Source: Calothrix sp. HK-06 (GTDB taxonomy: Bacteria > Cyanobacteriota > Cyanobacteriia > Cyanobacteriales > Nostocaceae). From it: DNA of 64,000 bases. The position numbers and the translations under genes were made by a program. The stretch lies in NCBI RefSeq assembly GCF_001904745.1, contig NZ_MRCD01000008.1, positions 62,001 through 126,000 of the forward strand, written 5' to 3'. The notes under the pieces were generated by a model. The model saw nothing but the letters and a program-made list of their open reading frames with translations. It ran no database searches and was not told where the DNA came from. This document shows positions 24,979 to 33,402 of the stretch, in pieces. Position 1 is the first letter of the stretch, and every line of letters begins with the position of its first letter.

Positions 24979-25956
24979 TTAATTATCTGGTGAAAGTCCT
25001 TTTGATTGCAGCCACTCAGGGTTGAAAATTCTAGACTGATAACGGGCACCGCTATCACAAAGTATAGTTACAATGGTAGACCCAGGTTTCATTTGTTTCG
25101 CCAAAGCTACGGCGCCTGCTACATTAATACCTGTGGAACCACCCATTAATAAACCTTCTTTGCGTAATAGCTGGTAAACTGCCTTAATCGCGTCTTCGTC
25201 GTGAACTTGAATTGCATCGTCTGCAATAAAATCCTCCATATTTGCTGTAACGCGACTATTACCAATACCCTCAGTAATCGAACTACCCTCCATATGTAAC
25301 TCACCAGTCTTAACATAACTATATAGGGCACTGCCCATCGGGTCAGCGAGTACGCATTTAATGTCAGGATTCTTTTCCTTTAGAAACATCGAAACCCCAG
25401 CAAGCGTTCCACCCGTACCCGTCGCACAAATCCATCCATCAACCTTACCATCCGTTTGTTCCCAAATTTCTTGTGCTGTAGTCTCATAATGTGCGCGACG
25501 GTTTGCCAAATTATCAAATTGGTTTGCCCAAATAGCGTTTTCCATCTCTGACGCAACTCGACCTGAAAGTCGAACATAATTATTTGGGTCTTTATATGGT
25601 ACCGCTGGAACTGGTCGCACCTCCGCACCTAACGCGCGTAATGCATCCATTTTTTCCTGCGATTGTGTATCGGGAATAATAATCAAACATTTATAACCCT
25701 TAGCATTACATATATGAGCTAATCCAATACCAGTATTCCCCGCAGTACCTTCAACTACAGTCCCACCAGGTTTAAGCAAACCTTTCTCTTCGGCATCTTT
25801 AATAATATAGAGTGCAGCACGGTCTTTGACGGAACCTCCAGGATTAAGAAATTCTGCCTTCGCTAGGATATTACATCCTGTTTCCTCACTAAAACTCTTG
25901 AGTCGAATTAGGGGTGTATTGCCAACAGTACCGACAAAACCGTCTTTAATGTCCAT
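24979..25956 (-). CDS. cysK: Cysteine synthase A (O-acetylserine sulfhydrylase)
   Basis: A 325-aa fold-type II PLP enzyme that makes L-cysteine from O-acetylserine and sulfide. The PLP lysine is Lys44 in 'NPGGSVKDRAA'. The substrate loop 'EGTAGNTGIGLA' and the phosphate-binding 'ATGTGGTLAGV' are intact, and 'GGSTGINVAGAVALA' closes the cofactor site. 'TAGNTGIGLA' rather than 'TSGNTGIALA' is common in one of the two cyanobacterial CysK groups. The start matches family N-termini ('DIKDGFVGTVGNTPLIRL'). Confidence 0.93.
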   Translation of the reverse strand: MDIKDGFVGTVGNTPLIRLKSFSEETGCNILAKAEFLNPGGSVKDRAALYIIKDAEEKGLLKPGGTVVEGTAGNTGIGLAHICNAKGYKCLIIIPDTQSQEKMDALRALGAEVRPVPAVPYKDPNNYVRLSGRVASEMENAIWANQFDNLANRRAHYETTAQEIWEQTDGKVDGWICATGTGGTLAGVSMFLKEKNPDIKCVLADPMGSALYSYVKTGELHMEGSSITEGIGNSRVTANMEDFIADDAIQVHDEDAIKAVYQLLRKEGLLMGGSTGINVAGAVALAKQMKPGSTIVTILCDSGARYQSRIFNPEWLQSKGLSPDN

Positions 25957-26020
25957 TTTACTTACCTTGTGTCTTCACATATAAAAATTCTCACTCATAG
26001 AGGTAAGTTTCTGGCATTAT

Positions 26021-26875
26021 TCAAAGGCGCCGATACTGAATTTTTTGATTTGCGGGAATCCATATCCATCCATACAAAGGGATAAAAATCAACATCAAAC
26101 CGCTACAAACAATCGCTGTAGCAATTCTACTTTGTTTACTACCCAATTTATTCGATTCATCTAAAACAATTTTTCTTTGTTGAGTAGCTCTTTTCAACTT
26201 GTCTAACAACTCTTCCTGCTCAACAGTCAGGTTTTGAGGAATTTCGACTTTAGATAAACTATCGGGAGGTGGGTCTTGGTATCCAACTACATACTTTGCA
26301 AAACCCCAAATACCTCTTGACTTTTTAGCAGGAAAGCTCTTTAACGCTTCTGAATACACCTGATTATATGTAGTATTTACTTCACCCAACTGTTGCTCAA
26401 TGATTGAACGCTGCTTACTAACTCCGATATTATCGTAAATATTAAAACCCATCCATGCTGTACATACTACAGATAAGGCGCCTAACCCTATACGTATACG
26501 ACGTATATTTTTATCATGCTGGGCAATTCGTGCCAACATGATATTAACTTTAGCTTTTAAAATTTCTGGCGTTAACTCATAATGATGAGCAGTAGATTCT
26601 ACCCATTGCTCAACCAGCTTTACATACGGTTCGTACAATTCACCCGCATCGCTAAATTGCGCTATCGACTTTGCGAGATGGTAATCGTTCGCATACGACT
26701 TGATATGTTGTATCAAATGAGCAGTAGGTGTTTGTATGTTGATTAATTGGTTAGAATTATCTAGGCGCCATTTATTTTTAAGCTTCACAGACTGCTGCCA
26801 TAATTCGTTATCAACTAACTCAATGGCTTCGACAACTCTATTCGGGCTGCTATCGTAGATTGAGACCATAAGCAT
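26021..26875 (-). CDS. Two-helix membrane protein of unknown function
   Basis: A 284-aa protein with a soluble N-terminal 130 residues, a membrane helix ('RIGLGALSVVCTAWMGFNIY'), a 95-residue loop with coiled-coil character ('QQLGEVNTTYNQVYSEALKSF', 'LLDKLKRATQQRKIVLDESN') and a second membrane helix near the C-terminus ('IATAIVCSGLMLIFIPLYGWIW'). I cannot place it in a family. A second start (ATG 26869) is possible. It is divergent from the MOSC gene, with a perfect 23-bp palindrome in the shared intergenic region. Confidence 0.65.
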   Translation of the reverse strand: MLMVSIYDSSPNRVVEAIELVDNELWQQSVKLKNKWRLDNSNQLINIQTPTAHLIQHIKSYANDYHLAKSIAQFSDAGELYEPYVKLVEQWVESTAHHYELTPEILKAKVNIMLARIAQHDKNIRRIRIGLGALSVVCTAWMGFNIYDNIGVSKQRSIIEQQLGEVNTTYNQVYSEALKSFPAKKSRGIWGFAKYVVGYQDPPPDSLSKVEIPQNLTVEQEELLDKLKRATQQRKIVLDESNKLGSKQSRIATAIVCSGLMLIFIPLYGWIWIPANQKIQYRRL

Positions 26876-26992
26876 ACGAACAAGATAAGCTTAAATTATT
26901 ATCCCGCTTTCTTACCCTTAATTTAACTTAATGAGTCATATGTTTATATAACTATACACAGAGAGGAATTATTGAATATTTGTATTACATTT

Positions 26993-27015
26993 TTTGTGCG
27001 CCATTGGCGCACAAA
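26993..27015. promoter_or_regulatory. Perfect 23-bp palindrome between divergent genes (operator candidate)
   Basis: TTTGTGCGCCA-T-TGGCGCACAAA: two perfect 11-bp arms around one base. It lies in the 343-bp region between the divergent membrane protein and MOSC genes, 118 bp from one start and 204 bp from the other. It has no T-run after it and is unlike the dispersed repeat families, so it looks like a dimeric regulator site rather than a terminator. Confidence 0.45.
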
Positions 27016-27218
27016 GGATAGTAACAGTATCTATTTTGTGCTATTTGCTACTTATTTTTGTGTACCAATTAAAAATCTGGCATATATAGCCAACTAGTAA
27101 ATATATTGTAGATAGTATCTTCCTACTTAATGATGCGGTGGAAATTTCCACATTAGGCAATTACAAGAAAGAGGCATTGAACTATAATGTTTGTTTAAAA
27201 ATTCCTATCATCATGATA

Positions 27219-28007
27219 ATGAATGACATTATTCCTTTTGTTTCAAGATTATTTATTTATCCGATTAAGGCTCTAGATGGAGTTGAAGTTGAGAGTGTAA
27301 GGGTTTTGAATAGTGGCGCCTTACAATTTGACCGTCAGTTTGCTATTGTTAATAAATCGGGAAATTTTGTCAACGGTAAGCGTAATCAGCGTGTTCATGC
27401 TATACGTTCTCGGTTTGATTTAAATAATAGCACTGTTACTGTGTCGGCGCCTAAATTTGATGAAGCAACGTTTCATATCAAGGATGAACACGAAGCTTTT
27501 GAAAAATGGTTGAGTGAGTATTTTGGTTTTCCTGTCCAGATAAGACAAAATTTTGATATGGGGTTTCCTGATGATACTATTTCACCGGGTCCAACGATTA
27601 TTAGTACTGCCACAGTTGAAGCTGTTGCATCATGGTATCCTGAACTCGATGTGGAAGAGGTGCGTTTACGGTTTCGTAGTAATATTGAAATTAGTAGTGT
27701 CCCTGCTTTTTGGGAAGATTGTTTATTTACAGAAGCAAACCAAACTGTTGATTTTCAAATTGGAAATATAAAATTTATTGGTGTTAACCCTTGTCAACGC
27801 TGTGTTGTTGTAACTCGGAACACCCAAACAGGTACACAGTTACCTAATTTCCAAAAGACTTTTGTTGCACAAAGGCGCCTGACTTTGCCAGAATGGTCAG
27901 ATAAGTCACGTTTTAATCATTTTTTCCGTTTAGCAGTTAATACTCGTATACCAACCTCTGAAGAAGGAAAATTAATTTCAGTTGACGATAAAATTCATCT
28001 TTTGTAA
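27219..28007 (+). CDS. MOSC-domain protein (YcbX-like)
   Basis: A 262-aa protein with an N-terminal MOSC beta-barrel domain ('RLFIYPIKALDGVEVESVRVLNSGALQFDRQFAIV') and a C-terminal MOSC domain ending in 'NPCQRCVVVTRNTQTG', where the conserved Cys can bind a molybdenum cofactor. Family members reduce N-hydroxylated compounds or bind molybdopterin, but many are uncharacterised. The frame is open from 27138; ATG 27219 is preferred because the barrel domain starts directly after it. No molybdenum cofactor genes are nearby. Confidence 0.85.
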   Translation: MNDIIPFVSRLFIYPIKALDGVEVESVRVLNSGALQFDRQFAIVNKSGNFVNGKRNQRVHAIRSRFDLNNSTVTVSAPKFDEATFHIKDEHEAFEKWLSEYFGFPVQIRQNFDMGFPDDTISPGPTIISTATVEAVASWYPELDVEEVRLRFRSNIEISSVPAFWEDCLFTEANQTVDFQIGNIKFIGVNPCQRCVVVTRNTQTGTQLPNFQKTFVAQRRLTLPEWSDKSRFNHFFRLAVNTRIPTSEEGKLISVDDKIHLL

Positions 28008-28021
28008 GAAACCGGGTTTCT
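28007..28021. repeat. Inverted repeat family B, short copy 2
   Basis: The palindrome AGAAACCGGGTTTCT stands alone, without the long AT centre of other copies. It begins in the last base of the MOSC gene's TAA stop codon. Confidence 0.7.
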
Positions 28022-28182
28022 AAGTCTTGCTAAATTATTAAGTTTTTTTAAGTTTTGATTCATATGTACACTAGCTATACAAAACTTAGTACAATGCGAG
28101 GTATAGAAAGAAAGAAAAGTAAAGGGCTTTTCGGATAGATAAAGGTTTATATTCAAGTAATTATCAAACGCTAGGAGCATCT

Positions 28183-28506
28183 ATGCAGACAGTTGCATAC
28201 ATTAAAGAAGAAGAATTTGACTCAATTATAACCGCTGATAGTGGAGTGGTTGTATTTGATTTTACAGCTAGTTGGTGTGGTCCATGTAAAATGGTCGCTC
28301 CAATGATGGATAAGTTAGCTCAAGAATTTGAAGGTACTGTCAAAGTAGCAAAAGTAGACTTAGACCAAAGTAAAACTCTTGCCAAAAGGTTAGGTATCCG
28401 CAGTATTCCAGCAGTAATGATTTACAAAGATGGAAACTTAATGGAAACCATCGTTGGAGTATCACCTTATGAAAAATTCAGCGATGCTGTAAAAACTCTA
28501 CTTTAA
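28183..28506 (+). CDS. trxA: Thioredoxin
   Basis: A 107-aa classical thioredoxin with the redox site 'WCGPCK' (about residues 31-36), 'PAVMIYKDG' with the cis-Pro, and 'VGVSPYEKF'. It is a general cytoplasmic dithiol-disulfide reductant. CTAGGAGC 6-7 nt before the ATG is a good ribosome binding site. It is monocistronic and followed by a family F repeat. Cyanobacteria carry several Trx types, and this one is not closely typed here (m-, x- or y-type cannot be decided by eye). Confidence 0.93.
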   Translation: MQTVAYIKEEEFDSIITADSGVVVFDFTASWCGPCKMVAPMMDKLAQEFEGTVKVAKVDLDQSKTLAKRLGIRSIPAVMIYKDGNLMETIVGVSPYEKFSDAVKTLL

Positions 28507-28518
28507 CAACGTAGAAAC

Positions 28519-28572
28519 GTAGGTTGGGTGTAAGTGAAGCTTTACCGTAGGGTAGCGACAGCATAACCCAAC
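28519..28572. repeat. Inverted repeat family F (GTAGGTTGGGT...ACCCAAC), copy 1
   Basis: GGTTGGGT pairs with ACCCAAC after the thioredoxin gene. A related copy is at 33325-33367. Confidence 0.6.
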
Positions 28573-28674
28573 ATAAAACTACTTATCTAAGACATAGTAC
28601 ATTTCACCAAAATCAAAACATCAAAGTCCTAAAAGCAAATGATATTATAAAATATTTGAACTAGGGATTTTCTA

Positions 28675-29103
28675 ATGCAGTATTGGACTTTTCAAGCTAA
28701 TCCCAAGTATAGCAATATTAAAGATGCTATATGTAAGTTAGATAGTATTTACTGGCTGGTAACTCGATACACTAAAGAGATTAAACCATCAGATAATGTT
28801 TTAATTTGGATTGCTGGAAAAGATGCAGGAATTTATGCAACTGCTAAAGTCATTGATACTCCTAGCTTTATGGATGAACCTCCAGATATTGATATCTGGA
28901 CAATGCCCATACGTGCAAAAGGCAAGTTTTACGCTCCAGTCAAATTCACTCAAAAACTCCTTGATAAACCACTATTAAAAAATAAATTACAATTTGATTC
29001 TGTTTTATATAAATTACAAGTTATACAAAGACCATTTGGAACAAACTTTTCTGTTACTCATTCCGAATGGGAGCGAGTTCAAGAATTGATAATGAGCGTT
29101 TGA
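28675..29103 (+). CDS. EVE-domain protein
   Basis: A 142-aa EVE domain (PF01878, PUA-like fold) with 'YWTFQANPKYSNI', 'IKPSDNVLIWIAGKDAGIYATAKVID' and the C-terminal 'FSVTHSEWERVQELI'. EVE domains bind modified bases in DNA or RNA and often occur as fusions with McrB or HNH modules or as stand-alone proteins in defence islands. Here it is a single-domain protein with no restriction or methylase gene in the window. A reduced role in base-modification sensing is possible. Confidence 0.85.
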   Translation: MQYWTFQANPKYSNIKDAICKLDSIYWLVTRYTKEIKPSDNVLIWIAGKDAGIYATAKVIDTPSFMDEPPDIDIWTMPIRAKGKFYAPVKFTQKLLDKPLLKNKLQFDSVLYKLQVIQRPFGTNFSVTHSEWERVQELIMSV

Positions 29104-29338
29104 GTACGATGGCGCCAATTTCACTATTTACTGAAAATTGGTTAAGTAGCAATGAACTTGTGGTTAAGGTGCGGAATGTGGTTTATTGCAACAACAAAAA
29201 AATTCACAAGTTAATCAAAAGATTGTTAATAGCAAACGAACTTAGGATTTGATATTTATTAATAGGTTGAGTAAAAAAAGCTATTTAATCATTAACTCGT
29301 GTACAGATTTCAAGATATTGTAATGGATTAGATGCGAT

Positions 29339-30460
29339 TTATATAAGGGTGGTTAGGTCTGGAACGTTTACCCATTGAAATTTTTCGTTGGATTCGTGGG
29401 CTAAGTCCATTAATAATTGTGAATACACTCCTTCACGCAATGAGGGTGTGACTGGTTGTTGCTGGTCGATGGCTTTTACCCAGTTGTCGATGACGCGAAT
29501 AAATGCTGATATTCTACCGTCTGCGTAATTTTTGGGAAATAAGTAGTGGTTGGGTATTTCTATTTCTGCTTGCGGTTTCCCTACTTTATTTCCTAGAACA
29601 TGAAATCCATTTACATAATCTTTCTGATTTTCGCTTCCTAATACTAATGTTCCTTCATCTCCATATACTTCTACCCAATGGGGACGATGTGCGTGTACGA
29701 CTGCGCTAATTGTGAGTTGACACGGTGTTCCGTCTGCTAGTTCCAGCATTAACATACATGTGTCATCGCTATCTACTGCTTTTAGTTCGCCAGTACTGGA
29801 GTCTACACGATTTGGAATAGCGGTGGTTAGGTTTGCACTAAGTTTATTTACTGGGCCAAATAACCAATGTATATAATCAAATGCATGAGAACCTAATGAA
29901 CCTAATGCTCCTCCTCCCTGGTCTTTACATGAGTACCAGTTCCAAGGACGACTTGTATCTGCACGTGAGGCGCCTAACCAGTCTATTCTAATTAAACGCT
30001 TGTTTCCTACATATTTTTGTTCTAACAGTTCTGCAAATAATTGCCACCCAGGTATAAACCGGAATTCAAAGTCTACTGTGCCAGTTACTCCTTTTTGATT
30101 TGCCAGATGATATAGTTCTATGGCTTCATTTACATTTAAAGTCACTGGCTTTTCTAGCAGTAGATGTTTACCTGCTTTTAAAACAGTTTTTGCCATTTCG
30201 TAGTGGAGGAATGGTGGTGTTGATATACTAACTGCGTCAACATCGGGTAAACTTACAATATGATTTATATTATCGCTGGCATAAAGTATATTGTTCGCAG
30301 CCGCAATTTGCTTGGCTTTTTCTAAATCGCGATGATAAACTGCTGCTACTTGGGTACGGTGGTGTGCTTGAAATGCTGGAATATGAACTTTATTCCCAAA
30401 CCCCGTTCCAATTACTGCTACACCAATTGCACTTTGATTTGATTCTGAAGTTGGCGCCAT
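29339..30460 (-). CDS. Gfo/Idh/MocA family oxidoreductase
   Basis: A 373-aa NAD(P)-dependent sugar or polyol dehydrogenase-like protein. It has the Rossmann 'IGVAVIGTGFGNKVHIPAF' (about residues 11-30), the signature 'LLLEKPVTLNVNEA' with the conserved EKP Lys, and the C-terminal substrate domain with 'CKDQGGGALGSLGSHAFDYIHWLFG', whose 'GSHxxD' is the usual catalytic region. The substrate cannot be told from sequence. It is monocistronic and divergent from the next gene. Confidence 0.88.
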   Translation of the reverse strand: MAPTSESNQSAIGVAVIGTGFGNKVHIPAFQAHHRTQVAAVYHRDLEKAKQIAAANNILYASDNINHIVSLPDVDAVSISTPPFLHYEMAKTVLKAGKHLLLEKPVTLNVNEAIELYHLANQKGVTGTVDFEFRFIPGWQLFAELLEQKYVGNKRLIRIDWLGASRADTSRPWNWYSCKDQGGGALGSLGSHAFDYIHWLFGPVNKLSANLTTAIPNRVDSSTGELKAVDSDDTCMLMLELADGTPCQLTISAVVHAHRPHWVEVYGDEGTLVLGSENQKDYVNGFHVLGNKVGKPQAEIEIPNHYLFPKNYADGRISAFIRVIDNWVKAIDQQQPVTPSLREGVYSQLLMDLAHESNEKFQWVNVPDLTTLI

Positions 30461-30576
30461 AAATAAATTTATTTTATAAATGTAATTCTTAATTCTCCTG
30501 CTTTATATAACTTTACCTGAATACGGCATATTAAAATAGCCTGATTGTAAATATTAGCTCCATATTCATAAAGCTT

Positions 30577-30942
30577 ATGGCAGACGTAAATGGCACTTGG
30601 TTAGGTACCTACTGGCAACAAGGAACACCAACTCGCTTTGAAATAGCACTTATTCAAAGCGGTAATACTTTAAGCGGTAGTGTTCTGGATGACTGCTATT
30701 TGGGTGAAGCGCGTCTTCAAGGTAGAGTAGTTGGACGAAGTATTAGTTTTACTAAGCGTTATATTACTACTTCTGCCGCAGCAATAACATATACTGGCAC
30801 AATTTCAGAAGATGAGAATTATATGCACGGAGAGTGGAATATAGGAAGATGGGACTTCGGCACCTGGGAAGCTCAACGTGATAGTGATAATTTGGTGATA
30901 GACTTGCAAAAAAGTCGAGTCGTCGAAACTTTAAAATCTTAA
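30577..30942 (+). CDS. Conserved hypothetical beta-rich protein
   Basis: A 121-aa protein with strand-rich patterns ('GTWLGTYWQQGTPTRFEIALIQSGNTLSGSV', 'ISFTKRYI', 'ITYTGTISEDENYMHGEW'). These resemble small calycin-like or glycosidase-associated beta-barrel proteins. No signal peptide. I do not recognise a named family. Its last 12 bp overlap the 3' end of the convergent DUF1822 gene. Confidence 0.65.
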   Translation: MADVNGTWLGTYWQQGTPTRFEIALIQSGNTLSGSVLDDCYLGEARLQGRVVGRSISFTKRYITTSAAAITYTGTISEDENYMHGEWNIGRWDFGTWEAQRDSDNLVIDLQKSRVVETLKS

Positions 30943-32064
30943 AATCTCTTGGTCATAATTTTCTGGAACTGGTTCAATTTCCCAAACTATTCCTTCCCCT
31001 GGTTCTAAAGCTACTTCTACGAACAAATGTTCTGTAGCTGTCGTGGCAATATCTTCGTTATCAGGAAACGCTTGTAAATCTTCGGTTAAAAGTCTCAGCT
31101 TAAAACCTCCAGGAATAATACCCACTCCAGCATTTTGCAGTTCAAATCGCCATGTTGTATATTCTTCGTTAATTTGAGGAATTATACGCAGTTCATATAT
31201 TTGTCCTGCTATTGTTAATTGTCGTGCCAAAATACTTGTTGGCGCCATTTGCTCAATACTTCGTGCGGCGCCAACATGTTGTAAATTAAGATTGCTCCAA
31301 CCTAACTGTTGTGCAGCTTGCGTCACACCGTTTCGTAGCCACTCAATTATAGATTGTTCTGGTTGCCCAATTCGATGCTGATATAAACTTCGGCGCCAAC
31401 CACCATTTTGAATTAAGGCGCCCCATGTTTGAAAAGGTATTTCCAAACGAGGTGATACAATATCAGCATTCCCAAGACGCGCAATTAAATTTTGAGCAAC
31501 CGTAGTAGATAAAGCGGGTACAGATGACACTTCTGCACGAGTTGGTTCAACAAATTCAGAAGATATGGCAAAAGTTAATATATTTATGTCATTAACATCA
31601 CTCGCATTAACCGCATAAGTCCGAGTATAAGAATCGTATATTCCTGACATTTTAAGTTGTAAATGTGTACAGTAACCCCAAACACGAATACATCTATCTT
31701 CAGGTATAACTTGCACTCCTAAATAATAATCTCCGACCCAATCGGGTATATCTACCCATTCTTGAGGAACTCGTAACTCGCTCAAATCAATAGTTTCTTG
31801 TGGAACTAAAACAATTCTCATCGAGTCTACATTTATAACGGTTCCATTAACCAGTTCCCAAAAGCTGGGTGATGCAGTGGTATTATAAAATACCTTTGCC
31901 TGAGTAGCTAAATCTTGTTGTAACCAGGGCAAGATACTACTTAGGCAAAGTTCATTTATATACGCTTGATAACGTGCTATCGGATTAGAATAAACTTGAC
32001 TATCCCAAGCTTCTGATGAAGCTTGCTGTGCTATTTCTAAAATTAAATCATTAATTACTAACAT
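30931..32064 (-). CDS. DUF1822 family protein, module 2
   Basis: A 377-aa paralogue of the DUF1822 protein at 8687, with the same motif order: 'FWELVNGTVINVDSMRIVLVPQE', 'VPQEWVDIP', 'DYYLGVQVIPEDRCIRVWGYCTHLQLK' and 'RLEIPFQTWGALI'. An ATG at 32064 is preferred over the frame's first start at 32103, because the DUF1822 domain begins right after it. This gives a 14-bp overlap with the upstream sigma factor gene, again translational coupling. No CHAT or CHASE2 gene follows; the next gene is convergent and unrelated. Confidence 0.88.
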   Translation of the reverse strand: MLVINDLILEIAQQASSEAWDSQVYSNPIARYQAYINELCLSSILPWLQQDLATQAKVFYNTTASPSFWELVNGTVINVDSMRIVLVPQETIDLSELRVPQEWVDIPDWVGDYYLGVQVIPEDRCIRVWGYCTHLQLKMSGIYDSYTRTYAVNASDVNDINILTFAISSEFVEPTRAEVSSVPALSTTVAQNLIARLGNADIVSPRLEIPFQTWGALIQNGGWRRSLYQHRIGQPEQSIIEWLRNGVTQAAQQLGWSNLNLQHVGAARSIEQMAPTSILARQLTIAGQIYELRIIPQINEEYTTWRFELQNAGVGIIPGGFKLRLLTEDLQAFPDNEDIATTATEHLFVEVALEPGEGIVWEIEPVPENYDQEILRF

Positions 32065-33229
32065 AGGCGCCACTACTATAATAAACCTGTAACCATTGTT
32101 CAATAACCGAGTTCATACTTTTTAGTATGTCCGACGTAATAGTTATATGCAGTTTTTCTTTACTCCAAGTAAAAACAGCTTTAAGTAAACCTTCGCGTAT
32201 TTTATTCAGGCGCCGCGATACCGTATACTGTGGAATATCGAGCTTCTTCGCAATTTGCTGCTGCGTAAGTCCTTGAATATAATAAAGCTTTAAAATTTGT
32301 TGCGCTTCTAGTTCAAGCTTATTAACTGCCTCAACTAATACTTGACCAATTTCAGAAAGCTGAGAATCACGAGCTTGCTGTTCTTCTTCGGCTATTATTT
32401 GTACTAATGGAGAATTTTCATTACTAGGTATATTATCGATAATTTCATAAGTATCTTCGCTTCCTGTGGGTGCATTTATAGAAGTTACTGGTGGATACAA
32501 AAAATTACGTATCGATGAAGCACAGGTTTGCATCCAGCTTTCCAGAGTTTGGGCGTTGACTTTAGAAGGCGCCTGCATATTGTATGCTTTTGTAATAGCA
32601 TCCCACGTTTTATCATCGGGACGTGCAAGCTTACGGCTGGTATTGGTTTGGGATGGAACGTATATTAATTGATAACAGTGAAAAGCATTAGTATAGTTAG
32701 TTATCGTTTCTTTAGATAACCCTGCTGCTTCTAAAGACTCTATCAAACGTTTTTGGCTGGTTTTCCGCAACATTCCCCAAGTCGAACAAATATCAACTTC
32801 GTGACGTTGACGTAGTGTTTCGCGAATAATCGAACTAAAAATAGTACTAGCATAATTCTTAAGGATAAAACCCTGACTAGGATTAAACCCTTTAAGTATA
32901 CGCTCAACTTGTGTAATTCCAATTTGGAAGAAGTCAGCTAAAGAATATTGAGTAGCACTAAAACTTTGTGCTAGCTTCTGCGAACTCCAATAACAAGGTT
33001 CTTGGAGATACGCATTCAAATGTTGCTGGGCAATACCTAACTGTTCTTTTTGCCAGCGTTTATACCAATATATAGCCCAAACATTATCTGAAGTCTCTTC
33101 TGGATTTTTATTTATACAGCTTTGTATACTCCGACGCAACCCACCATCTTTTACCCAAGTTTGGAAACGTTCCGCATCGAATTGGATAAAAGTTGAAAAT
33201 TTGTCAATAATGCTTTGCCGGGAATACAT
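32051..33229 (-). CDS. Divergent sigma-70 family factor, module 2
   Basis: A 392-aa paralogue of the sigma factor at 7506. The N-termini align ('RQSIIDKFSTFIQFDAERFQTWVKD' against 'RQNITEKFSTFLLFSDDRASGWATD'), as does the region 4 helix-turn-helix ('GLTQQQIAKKLDIPQYTVSRRLNKIREGL'). The extra C-terminal tail 'LHITITSDIL...EQWLQVYY' is also shared. Promoter specificity is unknown. It is coupled to the DUF1822 gene. A perfect GC-rich palindrome (33263-33276) lies 34 bp upstream of the start and could be an operator. Confidence 0.8.
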   Translation of the reverse strand: MYSRQSIIDKFSTFIQFDAERFQTWVKDGGLRRSIQSCINKNPEETSDNVWAIYWYKRWQKEQLGIAQQHLNAYLQEPCYWSSQKLAQSFSATQYSLADFFQIGITQVERILKGFNPSQGFILKNYASTIFSSIIRETLRQRHEVDICSTWGMLRKTSQKRLIESLEAAGLSKETITNYTNAFHCYQLIYVPSQTNTSRKLARPDDKTWDAITKAYNMQAPSKVNAQTLESWMQTCASSIRNFLYPPVTSINAPTGSEDTYEIIDNIPSNENSPLVQIIAEEEQQARDSQLSEIGQVLVEAVNKLELEAQQILKLYYIQGLTQQQIAKKLDIPQYTVSRRLNKIREGLLKAVFTWSKEKLHITITSDILKSMNSVIEQWLQVYYSSGAYVSN

Positions 33230-33262
33230 AAACTCACGCTTAATTATTAAATTATTTAGTTA

Positions 33263-33276
33263 GGCAGGCGCCTGCC
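33263..33276. promoter_or_regulatory. 14-bp palindrome upstream of sigma module 2
   Basis: GGCAGGCGCCTGCC is a perfect palindrome containing the overrepresented GGCGCC core. It lies 34 bp before the sigma factor start on the minus strand. It may be a regulator site or simply a GGCGCC element with chance flanking symmetry. Confidence 0.35.
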
Positions 33277-33324
33277 CGTTAGTTTACTACAAGAATTCAA
33301 TTATACATTTCGTCCTGATAGCAT

Positions 33325-33367
33325 GTAGGTTGGGTGTCAGCAAGTGGGGAACCCAACATTCCCAACA
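33325..33367. repeat. Inverted repeat family F, copy 2
   Basis: GTAGGTTGGGTGTCAGCAAG followed by GAACCCAACATTCCCAACA: a second GGTTGGGT/ACCCAAC element, upstream of the ABC ATPase gene. Confidence 0.6.
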
Positions 33368-33402
33368 TTGAAATCTTATTAAATTATGATATATAATATT
33401 GT

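Noticed and set aside
29109-29252. Short plus-strand frame after the EVE gene (MAPISLFTENWLSSNELVV...)
   Set aside because: 47 codons, no family resemblance, Asn/Lys-rich end typical of AT-rich non-coding DNA; no ribosome binding site.
30577-30942. Small beta-rich protein as a third member of the sigma-DUF1822 unit
   Set aside because: It is convergent with the DUF1822 gene, has its own promoter region and no counterpart in module 1.
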